From: Pedobacter sp. KBW06
GTDB taxonomy: Bacteria > Bacteroidota > Bacteroidia > Sphingobacteriales > Sphingobacteriaceae
Assembly (NCBI RefSeq): GCF_003852525.1
Contig: NZ_QAJL01000005.1
Span: forward strand, 755,230-819,229
Direction: 5' to 3'
DNA: 64,000 nucleotides
Shown here piece by piece: positions 36,534 to 45,568 of the stretch (positions within the stretch are counted from its first letter, which is position 1; the number at the start of each line of letters is the position of its first letter). The position numbers and the translations under genes were made by a program. The notes under the pieces were generated by a model that worked only from the letters and a program-made list of their open reading frames with translations, searched no databases and was not told the origin of the DNA.

Positions 36534-37115
36534 TTACCTCAGCTTAGCCAGTTTTTTCCGGATCTTACTGAGGAATTCATGGGAGATGCCCAGATAGGAA
36601 GCCACCTGTAATTGTGTGAGGCGTTGTTCCAGCTGCGGATATTTCTCTACAAACTCCAGATAGCGCTCATCGGCGGTCTTTCCCAATGCAGAAATCATTC
36701 TTCTCTGCAAAGCGACATGCGTTTTCTGCGTCATGATGCGAAAAAGCTTTTCCACCATGGGAATTTGCGCATACAACGCTTCTTTATAAGGCTGCGTAAT
36801 CAGGAGCACTTCGCTGTCTTCCAGGGCTTCAATATTTAAGATAGAAGGGGTATTGTTCGTAAAACTGTCGATATCGGTGATCCACCAGTCCTCGATGGCA
36901 AAATACAAAATCCGCTCCTGCCCTTGCTCGTCCAGATAATACACCCTCAAACAACCTTTGATGACAAAGCCTTCAAATTTGCAAATCTGCCCTGCCCGCA
37001 GGAGAAATTGTTTCTTTGCGATTTTCCGGTGATAAAATGGCTTGATAAACTGTTCAAAGTCCGCATCGGAGATCGAAAGGTGTTTTTCAATATTTTTACG
37101 GAGCAGCTCAAACAT
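36534..37115 (-). CDS. Crp/Fnr family transcriptional regulator
   Basis: About 194 residues from ATG 37115 (MFELLRKNIEKHL); a longer frame from 37148 adds 11 hydrophobic residues that look non-coding. The N-terminal cyclic-nucleotide-binding-like beta barrel (20-115) has KKQFLLRAGQICKFEGFVIKGCLRVYY. The helical hinge and a winged helix follow, with LTQLQVASYLGISHEFLSKIRKKL as the HTH. The effector residues for cAMP are not conserved and no N-terminal iron-sulfur cysteines are present, so the signal is unknown. It sits directly upstream of the MoaF/DsbA/MBL operon in the same direction. Confidence 0.9.
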   Translation of the reverse strand: MFELLRKNIEKHLSISDADFEQFIKPFYHRKIAKKQFLLRAGQICKFEGFVIKGCLRVYYLDEQGQERILYFAIEDWWITDIDSFTNNTPSILNIEALEDSEVLLITQPYKEALYAQIPMVEKLFRIMTQKTHVALQRRMISALGKTADERYLEFVEKYPQLEQRLTQLQVASYLGISHEFLSKIRKKLAKLR

Positions 37116-37307
37116 AAGGCCTAATATAAGACAAATTGAAACCACCATGACCGCAGAGATGACACAAACAGGTAAAAAAGATCATGATTGCTTCATCAGC
37201 CATAAACGGACTTTATAAATCCCCGGGAACATTTATCAATAAAGAACAGGAAAAAATAGGTACCAATGGAAATTAAGCTTTAATTTCAACTTACAAATCA
37301 GCCCCCT

Positions 37308-38993
37308 ATGTTGTCCGAAAACAAAAACGAAAACACCTTTTATGTTGGCCTGTGTATGGCCGGTGCAGTCTCCGCAGGCGCTTATACTGCCGGCGTAATG
37401 GATTATCTGTTAGAAGCCCTTGCCGAATGGGAAAAAAGAAAAAATGAGCCCGGCGTTCCCAGTCACACCGTACAAATCCCGGTAATCGGTGGTGCTTCTG
37501 CCGGAGGGATGACCAGTATCCTGACTTCTACCGTCCTGAACAGCCTGCATATCCCGATTGATAAACCCGGGGAGCAGATCCTTGCCGAACACCCGGAAAA
37601 CAAGTTTTACCATACCTGGGTAGACCTGAGTCAGGGCGACGTTTTAGAGAAAATGCTCGACACCTCCGACATCAAAGAGCAGGGCCTGATTTCCGGGTTG
37701 AATTCTGCATTTATAGATGAAATCGCAGCGCGTGTAGTGGCCACTGAAGCCGACCGGAGCAAATGGCGTCCTTTACCTGCTTTCATCAAACCGGGCCTGA
37801 AGATTTTCAGTACCCTGACCAACCTGGAAGGCTTCGGCTATACCGCTGATTTTGGTCCCGATAAGCCACAAACCAGAAAGTACCATATGTCCATTCATAA
37901 TGACTATGCCTGTTTTGAGCTCACCGAAAGGGAGATCATTGGTCCAAATGGCGGCTGGGTGCCCCTGAACCTCAAAGATGACATCAATGTTGACCTGGCC
38001 CGGGACGCTGCAATTGCAACCGGGGCCTTCCCTGTCGGACTAAAATCCAGGCTCCTGAACCGCGATGCGTCCTATGTCAATGCGAACCTCTGGCTAAAAA
38101 AATATTTAACCAATAATCCCCTCGCCCCGGGCAATTACCAAACGCTCAATGTAGACGGCGGACTGATCAATAATGAACCTTTCGAAAAGGTGCGTGATGT
38201 GCTTTATGAAGTCACCGGACAGGAAGCCAAAGATTACCGCGACTTCCATCGGTTTACTTCTACGGTATTGATGATTGATCCATTTCCAAGCCAGAAGCCT
38301 AAACCAATCTCCAAACTACAGGAACTGATGAATGTCCTTGGCCTCACGCTCAGCTCGATGATCAATCAGATGCGGTCAAAACCATTGGAAATCTCCGACG
38401 CTTTAAGTAAAAGTTGCGCAGGCCAGTTTCTTGTAGCCCCTTCCAGAATCGTGAACGGCCCGGAAGGAGAACAGCATGTTACCGGTGAAATGGCCATCGC
38501 CTGTGGCAGCTTAAACGGTTTCGGGGGATTCCTCAGCAAAGAGTTCCGCGTTCATGATTATTTTCTGGGCAGGCACAACTGCAAAATCTTCCTCAGGGAT
38601 TATTTTACCATACCTGAAAGTGCATTGGAAGAAAATGTCATTTTCAAAGAAGGTTATGCCAATGCCAACCGCGACCGGTTTAAATCCACCAAAGATGGAG
38701 GATATCAGATTATCCCCATCTTCGCTGAAAAGACCGATTACACTTTCCCCCAGCTTAAGTTTAAGTCAGGAGAAAGCTGGCCGGTTGTCGAAGACCAGGA
38801 CATCGACCGGTATAAATCGAAGCTGAAGGAACGCATTCAGGCAATTCTGTTAAACGTTGCGGAGCTCAGTGGCACCAGTAAATTTCTGATCTGGGCAGGT
38901 GCAAAGATTGTCCTCAACAGGGTCCTTTCCAATGCGGTGCTCAAAAAGATCAGGAAAGACCTGATGACCTGGAAGCTCCTGTCAGAAAGATAA
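37308..38993 (+). CDS. Patatin-like phospholipase
   Basis: A 561-residue patatin-family lipid acyl hydrolase. The oxyanion segment is AGAVSAGAYTAGV, the nucleophile elbow GASAGG has Ser 64, and the catalytic dyad aspartate is in LNVDGGLINNEP near residue 283. The protein is larger than the usual 300 residues, with an extra C-terminal half that includes FLSKEFRVHDYFLGRHNC, a conserved region in long Bacteroidota patatins. No signal peptide is visible, so it may be cytoplasmic or membrane associated. It is divergent from the Crp/Fnr gene. Phospholipid is the probable substrate. Confidence 0.9.
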   Translation: MLSENKNENTFYVGLCMAGAVSAGAYTAGVMDYLLEALAEWEKRKNEPGVPSHTVQIPVIGGASAGGMTSILTSTVLNSLHIPIDKPGEQILAEHPENKFYHTWVDLSQGDVLEKMLDTSDIKEQGLISGLNSAFIDEIAARVVATEADRSKWRPLPAFIKPGLKIFSTLTNLEGFGYTADFGPDKPQTRKYHMSIHNDYACFELTEREIIGPNGGWVPLNLKDDINVDLARDAAIATGAFPVGLKSRLLNRDASYVNANLWLKKYLTNNPLAPGNYQTLNVDGGLINNEPFEKVRDVLYEVTGQEAKDYRDFHRFTSTVLMIDPFPSQKPKPISKLQELMNVLGLTLSSMINQMRSKPLEISDALSKSCAGQFLVAPSRIVNGPEGEQHVTGEMAIACGSLNGFGGFLSKEFRVHDYFLGRHNCKIFLRDYFTIPESALEENVIFKEGYANANRDRFKSTKDGGYQIIPIFAEKTDYTFPQLKFKSGESWPVVEDQDIDRYKSKLKERIQAILLNVAELSGTSKFLIWAGAKIVLNRVLSNAVLKKIRKDLMTWKLLSER

Positions 38994-39027
38994 CAGTGCT
39001 CTTTCAGCATTCCTGTCGCCTTTCTTT

Positions 39028-40323
39028 TTAATTGTTGAGGGCCTGATAAAGGGCAATCTGGAATTCTTCTCCGATACTAAAATAGGGAGAAAGGTATTCC
39101 TGTGTCAGCAGGATTGCAATCAGGCCTTCCTTTGGATCTGCCCATCCATGGGTATTGAATGCACCTCCCCAACCAAACGAACCGGGGCTTAAGGGAGAAC
39201 GGTAATCGTTTTTCTCCGTTTCCAATGCGAAACCAGCCAGGCTAAACTGAAAGTTTTCCGGTTGCGGGGGCATTGCCGAAATCCTGACCTCATTTCCCAG
39301 CTGATTTTGCAGCATCAGCTCCATGGTCTTCATGCCAATCAGCCTTTTGCCTTTAAATAAGCCTTTGTTCAGGTAGAGGCTGTAGAAATTGGCCATATCC
39401 CTTGCAGTTGAGCTTAACCCTGCTCCTCCGGACAGATAACTGCCTTTAAGTTTCGGGAAATCCGGATCAACCCCCTCATACAAAAGGTGACTGACCTTAA
39501 CCAATTGATCATCTGCTGTGCTTTCGTACAGGCTCACCAGTCGTTTTTGCTTTTCCAATGGAAGGTGAAAATAGGTATCCTTCATTTCCAGAGGCCGGAA
39601 GATCCTGTTTTCCATAAAGACATCCAGCGCTTGTCCGCTCCATATTTCAATGAGGTAGCCCAGCAAATCAATATTGAGGCCATAGGTAAATGCTTCGCCG
39701 GGGTGATGCTGTAAAGGCTGTCTGCCCAGCAATTCCATTTTCTCTTTCAAGGTACCTGAAGTAGTCCCAATCCCGGAAGGAATGCCTGCCTCTTCGTAGA
39801 TCTTCTGCATCGTTGGATCACTGAAAATCGCAGGATAAGCAATTCCGGAGGTATGTCGCAGGAGGTCACGTACAGTGATTTCCCTTTTCGCAGCAACCGT
39901 AGTATAGGTTTTTGTCTGCGCATCATAAGCTTTCAATACCGCTGCTGCCTTAAATGCCGGAATGTATTTGGAAATGGGATCGTCCAGCAGGAACTTTCCT
40001 TCTTCCCAAAGCATCATTACCCCAAGGCTGGTGATGGCTTTGGATTGGGAAGCAATCCTGAAGATGTCGTCGGTCTGCATCTTCCTTTTGCTTTCCACAT
40101 CTGCATAACCAAATGCTTTCTCATAAACTACTTTGCGGTTTTTCAGCACCAATGCTGTGGCACCGGGAATGTGTTTTGCACTGATCTGACGCTGAATCAG
40201 GGCGTCAACTTTCTGCAGCCGATCCTGCTCAAACTGTTTTTCCTGTGCCCGTACCTCTGTCAGAAGAGGAATGGAATATAAAATGCTGCCGATCAGGGCC
40301 CTGTTTATTGTTATTAAGTTCAT
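39028..40323 (-). CDS. Beta-lactamase-family serine hydrolase
   Basis: A 431-residue PF00144-type serine hydrolase (class C beta-lactamase/esterase fold). It has a signal peptide (ending EVRAQ). The SxxK motif is in FRIASQSKAITS (about residue 94-97), and the YxN motif is YGLN near residue 217. The third motif appears as WGGAFNTHGWADP near the C-terminus, a deviation from HxG/KTG that is common in esterases such as EstB. Likely acts on esters or D-amino-acid peptides in the periplasm. It is convergent with the patatin gene, 34 bp away, and its promoter lies in the 33 bp before the MFS gene. Confidence 0.9.
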   Translation of the reverse strand: MNLITINRALIGSILYSIPLLTEVRAQEKQFEQDRLQKVDALIQRQISAKHIPGATALVLKNRKVVYEKAFGYADVESKRKMQTDDIFRIASQSKAITSLGVMMLWEEGKFLLDDPISKYIPAFKAAAVLKAYDAQTKTYTTVAAKREITVRDLLRHTSGIAYPAIFSDPTMQKIYEEAGIPSGIGTTSGTLKEKMELLGRQPLQHHPGEAFTYGLNIDLLGYLIEIWSGQALDVFMENRIFRPLEMKDTYFHLPLEKQKRLVSLYESTADDQLVKVSHLLYEGVDPDFPKLKGSYLSGGAGLSSTARDMANFYSLYLNKGLFKGKRLIGMKTMELMLQNQLGNEVRISAMPPQPENFQFSLAGFALETEKNDYRSPLSPGSFGWGGAFNTHGWADPKEGLIAILLTQEYLSPYFSIGEEFQIALYQALNN

Positions 40324-40356
40324 CGCTATTTTTCGTTAATTGATTTTAATAAGCCC

Positions 40357-41595
40357 TTAGTGGCTTGCTGAAGCCCTTGTTTTAACGGCACTTAAATTTG
40401 GTATGGCCACTTTTTCTTCCCTCGCACTGAGCAAGACGAGTACAATGGAAAACAAAACGAAAATCGCCCCCATCCATGGGGCTGCGGCTAAGCCTAAGGT
40501 AGAAGAAACCACCCATCCGCCTGCATAAGCCCCCAGGGCAGCGCCTGCGTTAAAGGAGGCGATATTAAACGCCGAAGCGACATTGGCCATAGAGGGGTTT
40601 ATTCTTTCTGCAGTCTGAACTACAAAGAGTTGAGATGCCGGAACTGTACCAAAAGATAAGGCACCTACGACAAACAAAGTGATCACTGCCGGAACAGTAT
40701 GGTGTACCGTAAAACTAAAAACCAGCAGCACCATTGCCTGTAAGACCAACATCCACAACAATGCCTTAAGCGGCATTTTATTGGCGAGTTTTCCACCAAT
40801 GATATTGCCCACAGCAATCGCCACGCCGTAGACCAGCAACATCAGGTTGACCAGGTCCTTAGACATCCCGGTCAGTTCCGTTAACAATGGAGAGAGATAG
40901 GTAAAAACGAGAAATACCCCGCCATAATTAAATATGGTGGTCAGAAAGGCGAGCAATAATTTCTTATTGCCCAGGATCCCGAATTGTTCTTTTATAGGCG
41001 CAGACGCTTCATTTTTAATGTTTCCGGGCAACAAAATCAGGTTGGCCAGTAATCCGATCAGGCCAAGCCCTGCTACAGCGAGAAAAGTAGCACGCCAGCC
41101 AAAATGCTGCCCGATCATGGTGCCAAGGGGAACGCCAACCGCCATGGCTACCGTTAAACCTGCGAACATAATCGCGATGGCACTGGCACGCTTATCGGCA
41201 GGTACCAATGCGGCTGCAATGGTGGCGCCAACAGCGAAAAAGACCCCGTGTGCAAATCCGGTCACGATCCTGGCCAGTATCAGTGGGATAAAACCTGTTG
41301 AGATTCCGGCCAGCAAATTGCCGGCAACAAAAAGCAGCATCAGGTAAATCAGCAAAGGCTTGCGGGGAAACCTGTTGGTCAGAGCGGTTAAAACCGGGGC
41401 CCCAATTGCGACCCCTATCGCGTAAAAACTGACCAGCAATCCTGCCGAGGGAATAGAAATGGATAAATCGTTGGCCACCGTGGGCAATAAGCCTACGATG
41501 ACAAACTCTGTGGTGCCGATCCCGAATGCACTAATGGTTAAAGCCCAGAGGGCAAGCGGCATTCCGGTTCTGGCTTTTATTGTTTTGTTGTTCAT
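40357..41595 (-). CDS. MFS transporter, DHA1 (AraJ/YdhP-like)
   Basis: A 412-residue major facilitator with 12 helices. The N-terminal segment GIGTTEFVIVGLLPTVANDLSISIPSAG is typical of the AraJ/YdhP subgroup of DHA1 exporters. The motif A loop TNRFPRKPLL and motif C GFAHGVFFAVGATI are present. Such proteins expel sugars, arabinose-like compounds or drugs. It is divergent from a LysR regulator gene across a gap with a palindromic operator, so it is probably under control of that regulator. The MFS start at 41595 is well supported, as upstream codons run into the gap. Confidence 0.92.
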   Translation of the reverse strand: MNNKTIKARTGMPLALWALTISAFGIGTTEFVIVGLLPTVANDLSISIPSAGLLVSFYAIGVAIGAPVLTALTNRFPRKPLLIYLMLLFVAGNLLAGISTGFIPLILARIVTGFAHGVFFAVGATIAAALVPADKRASAIAIMFAGLTVAMAVGVPLGTMIGQHFGWRATFLAVAGLGLIGLLANLILLPGNIKNEASAPIKEQFGILGNKKLLLAFLTTIFNYGGVFLVFTYLSPLLTELTGMSKDLVNLMLLVYGVAIAVGNIIGGKLANKMPLKALLWMLVLQAMVLLVFSFTVHHTVPAVITLFVVGALSFGTVPASQLFVVQTAERINPSMANVASAFNIASFNAGAALGAYAGGWVVSSTLGLAAAPWMGAIFVLFSIVLVLLSAREEKVAIPNLSAVKTRASASH

Positions 41596-41662
41596 GATTT
41601 CCTTGTTAGACTATTGTCAATACAAAGGTCATCTCTCTATAACTATAAATGAAATAACATGA

Positions 41663-41680
41663 TTTATAGTTTACTATAAA
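41663..41680. promoter_or_regulatory. Operator-like inverted repeat in the MFS-lysR gap
   Basis: TTTATAG (41663-41669) pairs exactly with CTATAAA (41674-41680) across TTTA. Related CTATAA and TTATAG pieces occur on both sides within 41635-41692, giving a cluster of repeats. It lies between the divergent MFS and LysR genes, where LysR proteins bind T-N11-A dyads. The region is AT-rich, so part of this could be chance. Confidence 0.5.
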
Positions 41681-41711
41681 TATAATTATAGATAAGAACC
41701 CTAAATATCTG

Positions 41712-41719
41712 TAATTTTG
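41712..41719 (+). promoter_or_regulatory. -7 element for the lysR gene
   Basis: TAATTTTG matches TAnnTTTG and ends 3 bp before the chosen ATG at 41723. It would give a nearly leaderless transcript. No clear TTG is seen at the -33 position. Confidence 0.45.
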
Positions 41720-41722
41720 GGA

Positions 41723-42613
41723 ATGGTAAATTTAGAATGGTACCGGACATTTAAGGCGATCTATCATACCGGCACCTTAACGGGTGCGGCACAGGAGCTC
41801 CTGATTTCTCAACCCAATGTGAGTCAGCACCTCTCTGCACTGGAAGCACATATCGGAAAGCAGCTATTTGAGCGGAAACCAAGAAGAATGGTACCTACAG
41901 ACTATGGGAAGCTGTTTTACACCCAGATTATTGAGGCCATGGAGAAACTGGAAAATGTGGAGGCCGAGTTCCGGTACATCCGTTCTTCCAATATCCCCCT
42001 CACCTGTATTGGTGCCCCTAAAGAGTTTTTTTACACCCTTTTAAGTCCGGAGATCAGCAAAGCACCCGCAAATTTCGTTTTCGAATTCGGGCTCACTAAA
42101 AACCTGATGGAGAAACTGGGGAAAGGCAAGCTCTATTTTGTCATCGCCACACATTGCAGTGATGAAAAAGACATTGTTTACGAACCCATCAGAGAAGAAA
42201 ACTTTGTGCTCGTCGCCAATGCAGAGATGGACACAGCCGAATTTGATGCCCATATCGCCAATGGCGAGACCGATAAAGCAGAGAAATGGCTCTGTGAACA
42301 AAACTGGTATGCCTATAGCAGCGACCTGGCGATCATCCGGAGGTTCTGGCTGGAGAATTTCAAAAAACGTCCTTCCATAAAACCACGTTTCATCATTCCT
42401 GATTTCAATTCCATCCTCAAAGGCATCAGCAAAGGACACGGATTGACCATCGCTTCCGATTACCTGGTAAGGGAATTGATAGAAAAAAGAGAACTCAAAG
42501 AAATCTGGAAAAGCCATAAGCCTGCTACAAACACCATTTACCTTTGCTATGATAAAAACAGGGCCACCACAGGGCAGATAGAAATGGTAAGAAAACTGGT
42601 GCAAAAACAATAG
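41723..42613 (+). CDS. LysR family transcriptional regulator
   Basis: About 296 residues from ATG 41723 (MVNLEWYRTF); the upstream TTG at 41717 lies inside the predicted -7 element. The N-terminal winged HTH is GTLTGAAQELLISQPNVSQHLSALEAHIGKQLFERKPRR. The effector-binding domain (about 90-290) shows the two-lobe pattern with the hinge near residue 160. It is divergent from the DHA1 MFS gene and probably regulates it. The ligand cannot be read. The downstream serine hydrolase gene starts 11 bp after the stop and may be part of the same transcript. Confidence 0.92.
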   Translation: MVNLEWYRTFKAIYHTGTLTGAAQELLISQPNVSQHLSALEAHIGKQLFERKPRRMVPTDYGKLFYTQIIEAMEKLENVEAEFRYIRSSNIPLTCIGAPKEFFYTLLSPEISKAPANFVFEFGLTKNLMEKLGKGKLYFVIATHCSDEKDIVYEPIREENFVLVANAEMDTAEFDAHIANGETDKAEKWLCEQNWYAYSSDLAIIRRFWLENFKKRPSIKPRFIIPDFNSILKGISKGHGLTIASDYLVRELIEKRELKEIWKSHKPATNTIYLCYDKNRATTGQIEMVRKLVQKQ

Positions 42614-42624
42614 ATTTGTAAAAC

Positions 42625-44448
42625 ATGACCAGGATCTTTACGCTCAGCCTTCTTTTTAACCTCATTTCCCTTTCCCTGATTGGCCAGACCCCTCAGATGG
42701 AATTGCGCGGTCAAATTATGACTGCCCTGGCGGAGGAAAAACTGGCAGGCGCAGCATGGTCTACAGTAGACAGCAACGGCGTAATTTTAGCAGATGCTTA
42801 CGGCACTAAATCTTTCGGAACAAAACGCCCGTTATCTGTCACAGACCGTGTACAGGTAGGTTCAGTTACGAAAACACTGCTGGCAACCGGTATTTTCAGA
42901 CTTGTGACCCTCCATAAATTAAACCTGGATACCCCGGTAGAACAAATATTACCAGGCATCCGGTTTGAAAACCAATGGGCTCGCGATACCCCGGTTACCC
43001 CACGTCACTTGTTAAACCATACTTCCGGTATGGAAGATTTAAGGCTTTGGCAATTGTTCAGCAAAAAAGCGGGCCCCAATACCCCCTTGATGGATAATTT
43101 TAGCAGAAACCCTTCCGTACTGCGCATTTATACCAAACCAGGTACACAGTTCGCCTATTCCAATATGGGCTACACCCTGCTGGGGATGATCATTGAAGCG
43201 GTTACAAAACAACGCTATGAAGATTACCTCGACGAGTTTCTCTTGAGCCCTCTGGGCATGACCGGAAGTACCTTCCACTTTGTCACACAACAAGGCGAAA
43301 ATGCGGATAAAGACCTGGCCATGGGGCATCTGGAAGAAATGAGGCCACAGCCAACGGTTCCGATGTACCTCAGGCCAGCCGGACAATTCACCACGACAGC
43401 CTTTGATATGGGAATTTTCATCCGGTTCCTCCTGAGCGATGGAAGCCTGCAACACCTCCCCTTTATCCGGGAAGACCTGCTCCGTTCTATGGGAAGCCCG
43501 GCCGCAAGTGAAGCGCTTGAACAAGGTCTTGAAATTGGTTATAGCGGCGGACTCATGAAGCGTGATTTCAACAAGGTTGTCGGATATGCACATTCCGGCA
43601 ATACCATCGGCTACCATGCCATGATATACCTCTTTCCATCAGAAAAGAAAGGTTTCTTTATTTCCCATAACATGGATAGTGAAACGGCCAATTATGAAGT
43701 GTTCAATAAAATACTCCTGCAGTCGCTAAACCTCCGGAAAGCCAGAGAACAAAAGCTGACGGAAATGCCGGCAGACATCAGCAAATGGAAAGGCAATTAT
43801 GTCGCGGTAAGAGATAAGATCAAATCTTTCGCTTACCTGGATTTCCTTGCAGGTTTTGTAACCATCCTTCCTCAAAAAGAACAGCTGATCTTCCGGCAGT
43901 TCCAAAAGGACGACAAAATATTGAGCCCTACCGGTCATCACCTCTTCAAATCTGCCGACAAAATGAGGTCCTCGCATGCTTTTTATACCGATGCATCTGG
44001 AAATCAATTGATCAGCACCGGTTTTAGAACGTTTAAAAAGATCAATTCCCTGTATCTATGGGCGATGTGGCTGAGTTTCATCCTGGGTGTCCTCGCCTTA
44101 CTTTACCTGTTTATCGGCGGACTGGTCAGGCTGATTGGCCAGGGAACAGCCTTTTTGAAGCGGCTCAGTGCAATTCCTTTTCTTTCCATCCTGCTCCTTT
44201 CAATTCCCGCTGCCTTATTTATGAACCAGGATTTTACCGCACTCGGCGATGTGACTCCGGCAAGCCTTAGCCTGGCCATCCTCAGCTCAATGCTGCCAAT
44301 CGCCATGCTTGCAGGCATCTTTGCGCATTTCAAAAACAAAAGCGCCTCCAAAAATTCAGGGATAGAACTCCTTGCATTGATGCTTGCTCTGCAGCTCTTT
44401 GTGGTGCTGATCTGCTGGGGTATGGTTCCTTTCCTGCTCTGGGTATAA
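42625..44448 (+). CDS. Beta-lactamase-family serine hydrolase with C-terminal membrane helices
   Basis: A 607-residue PF00144 serine hydrolase. A signal peptide (ending SLIGQ) is followed by the catalytic domain with SxxK in VGSVTKTLLATG (near residue 75) and YSN in FAYSNMGYTLLG near residue 175. HSGNTIGYHA near residue 315 matches the third motif HxG. After about residue 475, several hydrophobic helices (475-500, 515-532, 545-565, 580-605) anchor it in the membrane. This class resembles penicillin-binding-protein-like esterases and the Pbp4*-like group. It is 11 bp after the LysR gene. Confidence 0.9.
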   Translation: MTRIFTLSLLFNLISLSLIGQTPQMELRGQIMTALAEEKLAGAAWSTVDSNGVILADAYGTKSFGTKRPLSVTDRVQVGSVTKTLLATGIFRLVTLHKLNLDTPVEQILPGIRFENQWARDTPVTPRHLLNHTSGMEDLRLWQLFSKKAGPNTPLMDNFSRNPSVLRIYTKPGTQFAYSNMGYTLLGMIIEAVTKQRYEDYLDEFLLSPLGMTGSTFHFVTQQGENADKDLAMGHLEEMRPQPTVPMYLRPAGQFTTTAFDMGIFIRFLLSDGSLQHLPFIREDLLRSMGSPAASEALEQGLEIGYSGGLMKRDFNKVVGYAHSGNTIGYHAMIYLFPSEKKGFFISHNMDSETANYEVFNKILLQSLNLRKAREQKLTEMPADISKWKGNYVAVRDKIKSFAYLDFLAGFVTILPQKEQLIFRQFQKDDKILSPTGHHLFKSADKMRSSHAFYTDASGNQLISTGFRTFKKINSLYLWAMWLSFILGVLALLYLFIGGLVRLIGQGTAFLKRLSAIPFLSILLLSIPAALFMNQDFTALGDVTPASLSLAILSSMLPIAMLAGIFAHFKNKSASKNSGIELLALMLALQLFVVLICWGMVPFLLWV

Positions 44449-44597
44449 AACCCTTTGATCATTACTTATCCTGCCGCCATCGGCCCCTCAATGCCATTTT
44501 CCTGTAAAAACGAATCATCTGATGGAAAAAAAATAAAATTTGACAAATACAATTGCCAGAAACTGCTTACCTTTAAGTAACTCATTTGCAAAAAGAT

Positions 44598-44750
44598 ATG
44601 AAAACAAGCCACTTAAATTATCCTGATCCAAGGGAGGAAGGGGATGAAAAACAAAGGAAGTATGATGACGATGAATTTGACCAGGATATAGATGAACCCT
44701 GGAGAGAAATGGACGATGATGAGGATAATGAGGACTATTACGACGATTAA
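44598..44750 (+). CDS. Small acidic protein, 50 residues
   Basis: An ATG at 44598 opens a 50-codon frame ending in TAA at 44750. The product has 15 Asp and 8 Glu among 50 residues and only six Lys/Arg, with runs DDDE, MDDDEDNED and a YYDD end. It is likely disordered and strongly negative, like small DNA-mimic or calcium-binding proteins, but no family can be named. No other gene covers this region. A strong hairpin at 44794-44829 follows 43 bp later. It is supported by the even composition and isolated position, not by homology. Confidence 0.5.
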   Translation: MKTSHLNYPDPREEGDEKQRKYDDDEFDQDIDEPWREMDDDEDNEDYYDD

Positions 44751-44793
44751 CCTTAAATCGTGCTTTTTAAAGAATTCCAACATCTTAAAAACT

Positions 44794-44829
44794 CCGTATA
44801 AATGTCTTCCTGAGGAGACATTTATACGG
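44794..44829. terminator. Perfect 14-bp stem-loop after the small acidic gene
   Basis: CCGTATAAATGTCT at 44794-44807 is exactly repeated as its reverse complement at 44816-44829 across an 8-base loop. There is no T-run after it on the plus strand. It probably ends the transcript of the small acidic gene or stabilises its 3' end. The remainder of the 44751-45136 gap shows no gene. Confidence 0.6.
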
Positions 44830-45088
44830 ACAAAACAATGCTGGCTCCCGCCAGACCGACCAGAAAAGACAACCATAAATTGAAACGTAAAACACGCCCC
44901 TCTGATTTACGAAAAAAAAAATTCTGTTGCACGAAAGCGCTTAAGCAAGGTCAAAACTGCTTCGGATAAAACGCGGATAGAACACGGATCAAACAGGGGT
45001 AGAACTGCACTTATTCCAGTCCTTTCCGAAGCCTTCTTTTCTTTGCTGAAAATGTATTGCTGAAAGATAAAAAAACAGGCATAAAAAA

Positions 45089-45118
45089 ATGGGGAGCTGG
45101 CCGTTGTCAACTCCCCAT
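45089..45118 (-). terminator. Rho-independent terminator of the VOC-family gene
   Basis: ATGGGGAG (45089-45096) pairs with CTCCCCAT (45111-45118), and TG/CA extends the stem past one mismatch. On the minus strand it is followed by TTTTTTTAT. It lies 18 bp after the stop of the VOC gene. Confidence 0.85.
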
Positions 45119-45136
45119 CATTTTTAGAAAAGAGGG

Positions 45137-45568
45137 TTATTTCTCTTTTCCGTAGTCAAAGTTTACCAGCCACTGAATGCCAAATCTGTCTGTCAGCATT
45201 CCAAAGTAAGCACCCCAGAAAGCTTTCTCCAATGGCATCACCACTTCTCCACCTACCACAAGTGCATTAAAAATCTGGTCAGACTCCGCTTCGCTATCGG
45301 TGCTGACAGAGATAGAGAAGTTATTGCCCACGTTAAGTTTTTGACCCATTGACTCCAGGGTGTCCGTTCCCATCAAGACATTTCCTGCTCCGATCGGCAA
45401 AGCAACGTGCATGATTTTATTTCCATCCTCAGCAGACATCTTATCTCCGTCGGGCATATCTTTAAACCGTTGAATCACCTGAAATTCTCCTCCGAATACA
45501 GATTTGTAAAAATTAAATGCTTCTTCCGTCTTTCCTTCAAAATTCAAATAAGGATTAATTGCTGCCAT
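45137..45568 (-). CDS. VOC superfamily protein (PhnB/YjdN-like)
   Basis: A 143-residue protein of the vicinal oxygen chelate fold, PhnB/glyoxalase-like. Family segments are INPYLNFEGKTEEAFNFYKSVFGGEF, then IMHVALPIGAGNVLMGTDTLES and the C-terminal AFWGAYFGMLTDRFGIQWLVN. This group is annotated as 3-demethylubiquinone-9 methyltransferase-like, although it has no SAM motif, and its function is unknown. It stands alone, with a strong terminator immediately after the stop. Confidence 0.9.
   Translation of the reverse strand: MAAINPYLNFEGKTEEAFNFYKSVFGGEFQVIQRFKDMPDGDKMSAEDGNKIMHVALPIGAGNVLMGTDTLESMGQKLNVGNNFSISVSTDSEAESDQIFNALVVGGEVVMPLEKAFWGAYFGMLTDRFGIQWLVNFDYGKEK

Noticed and set aside
42041..42610. 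189-codon minus-strand frame
   Set aside because: Antisense to the LysR effector domain; no start context or family match.
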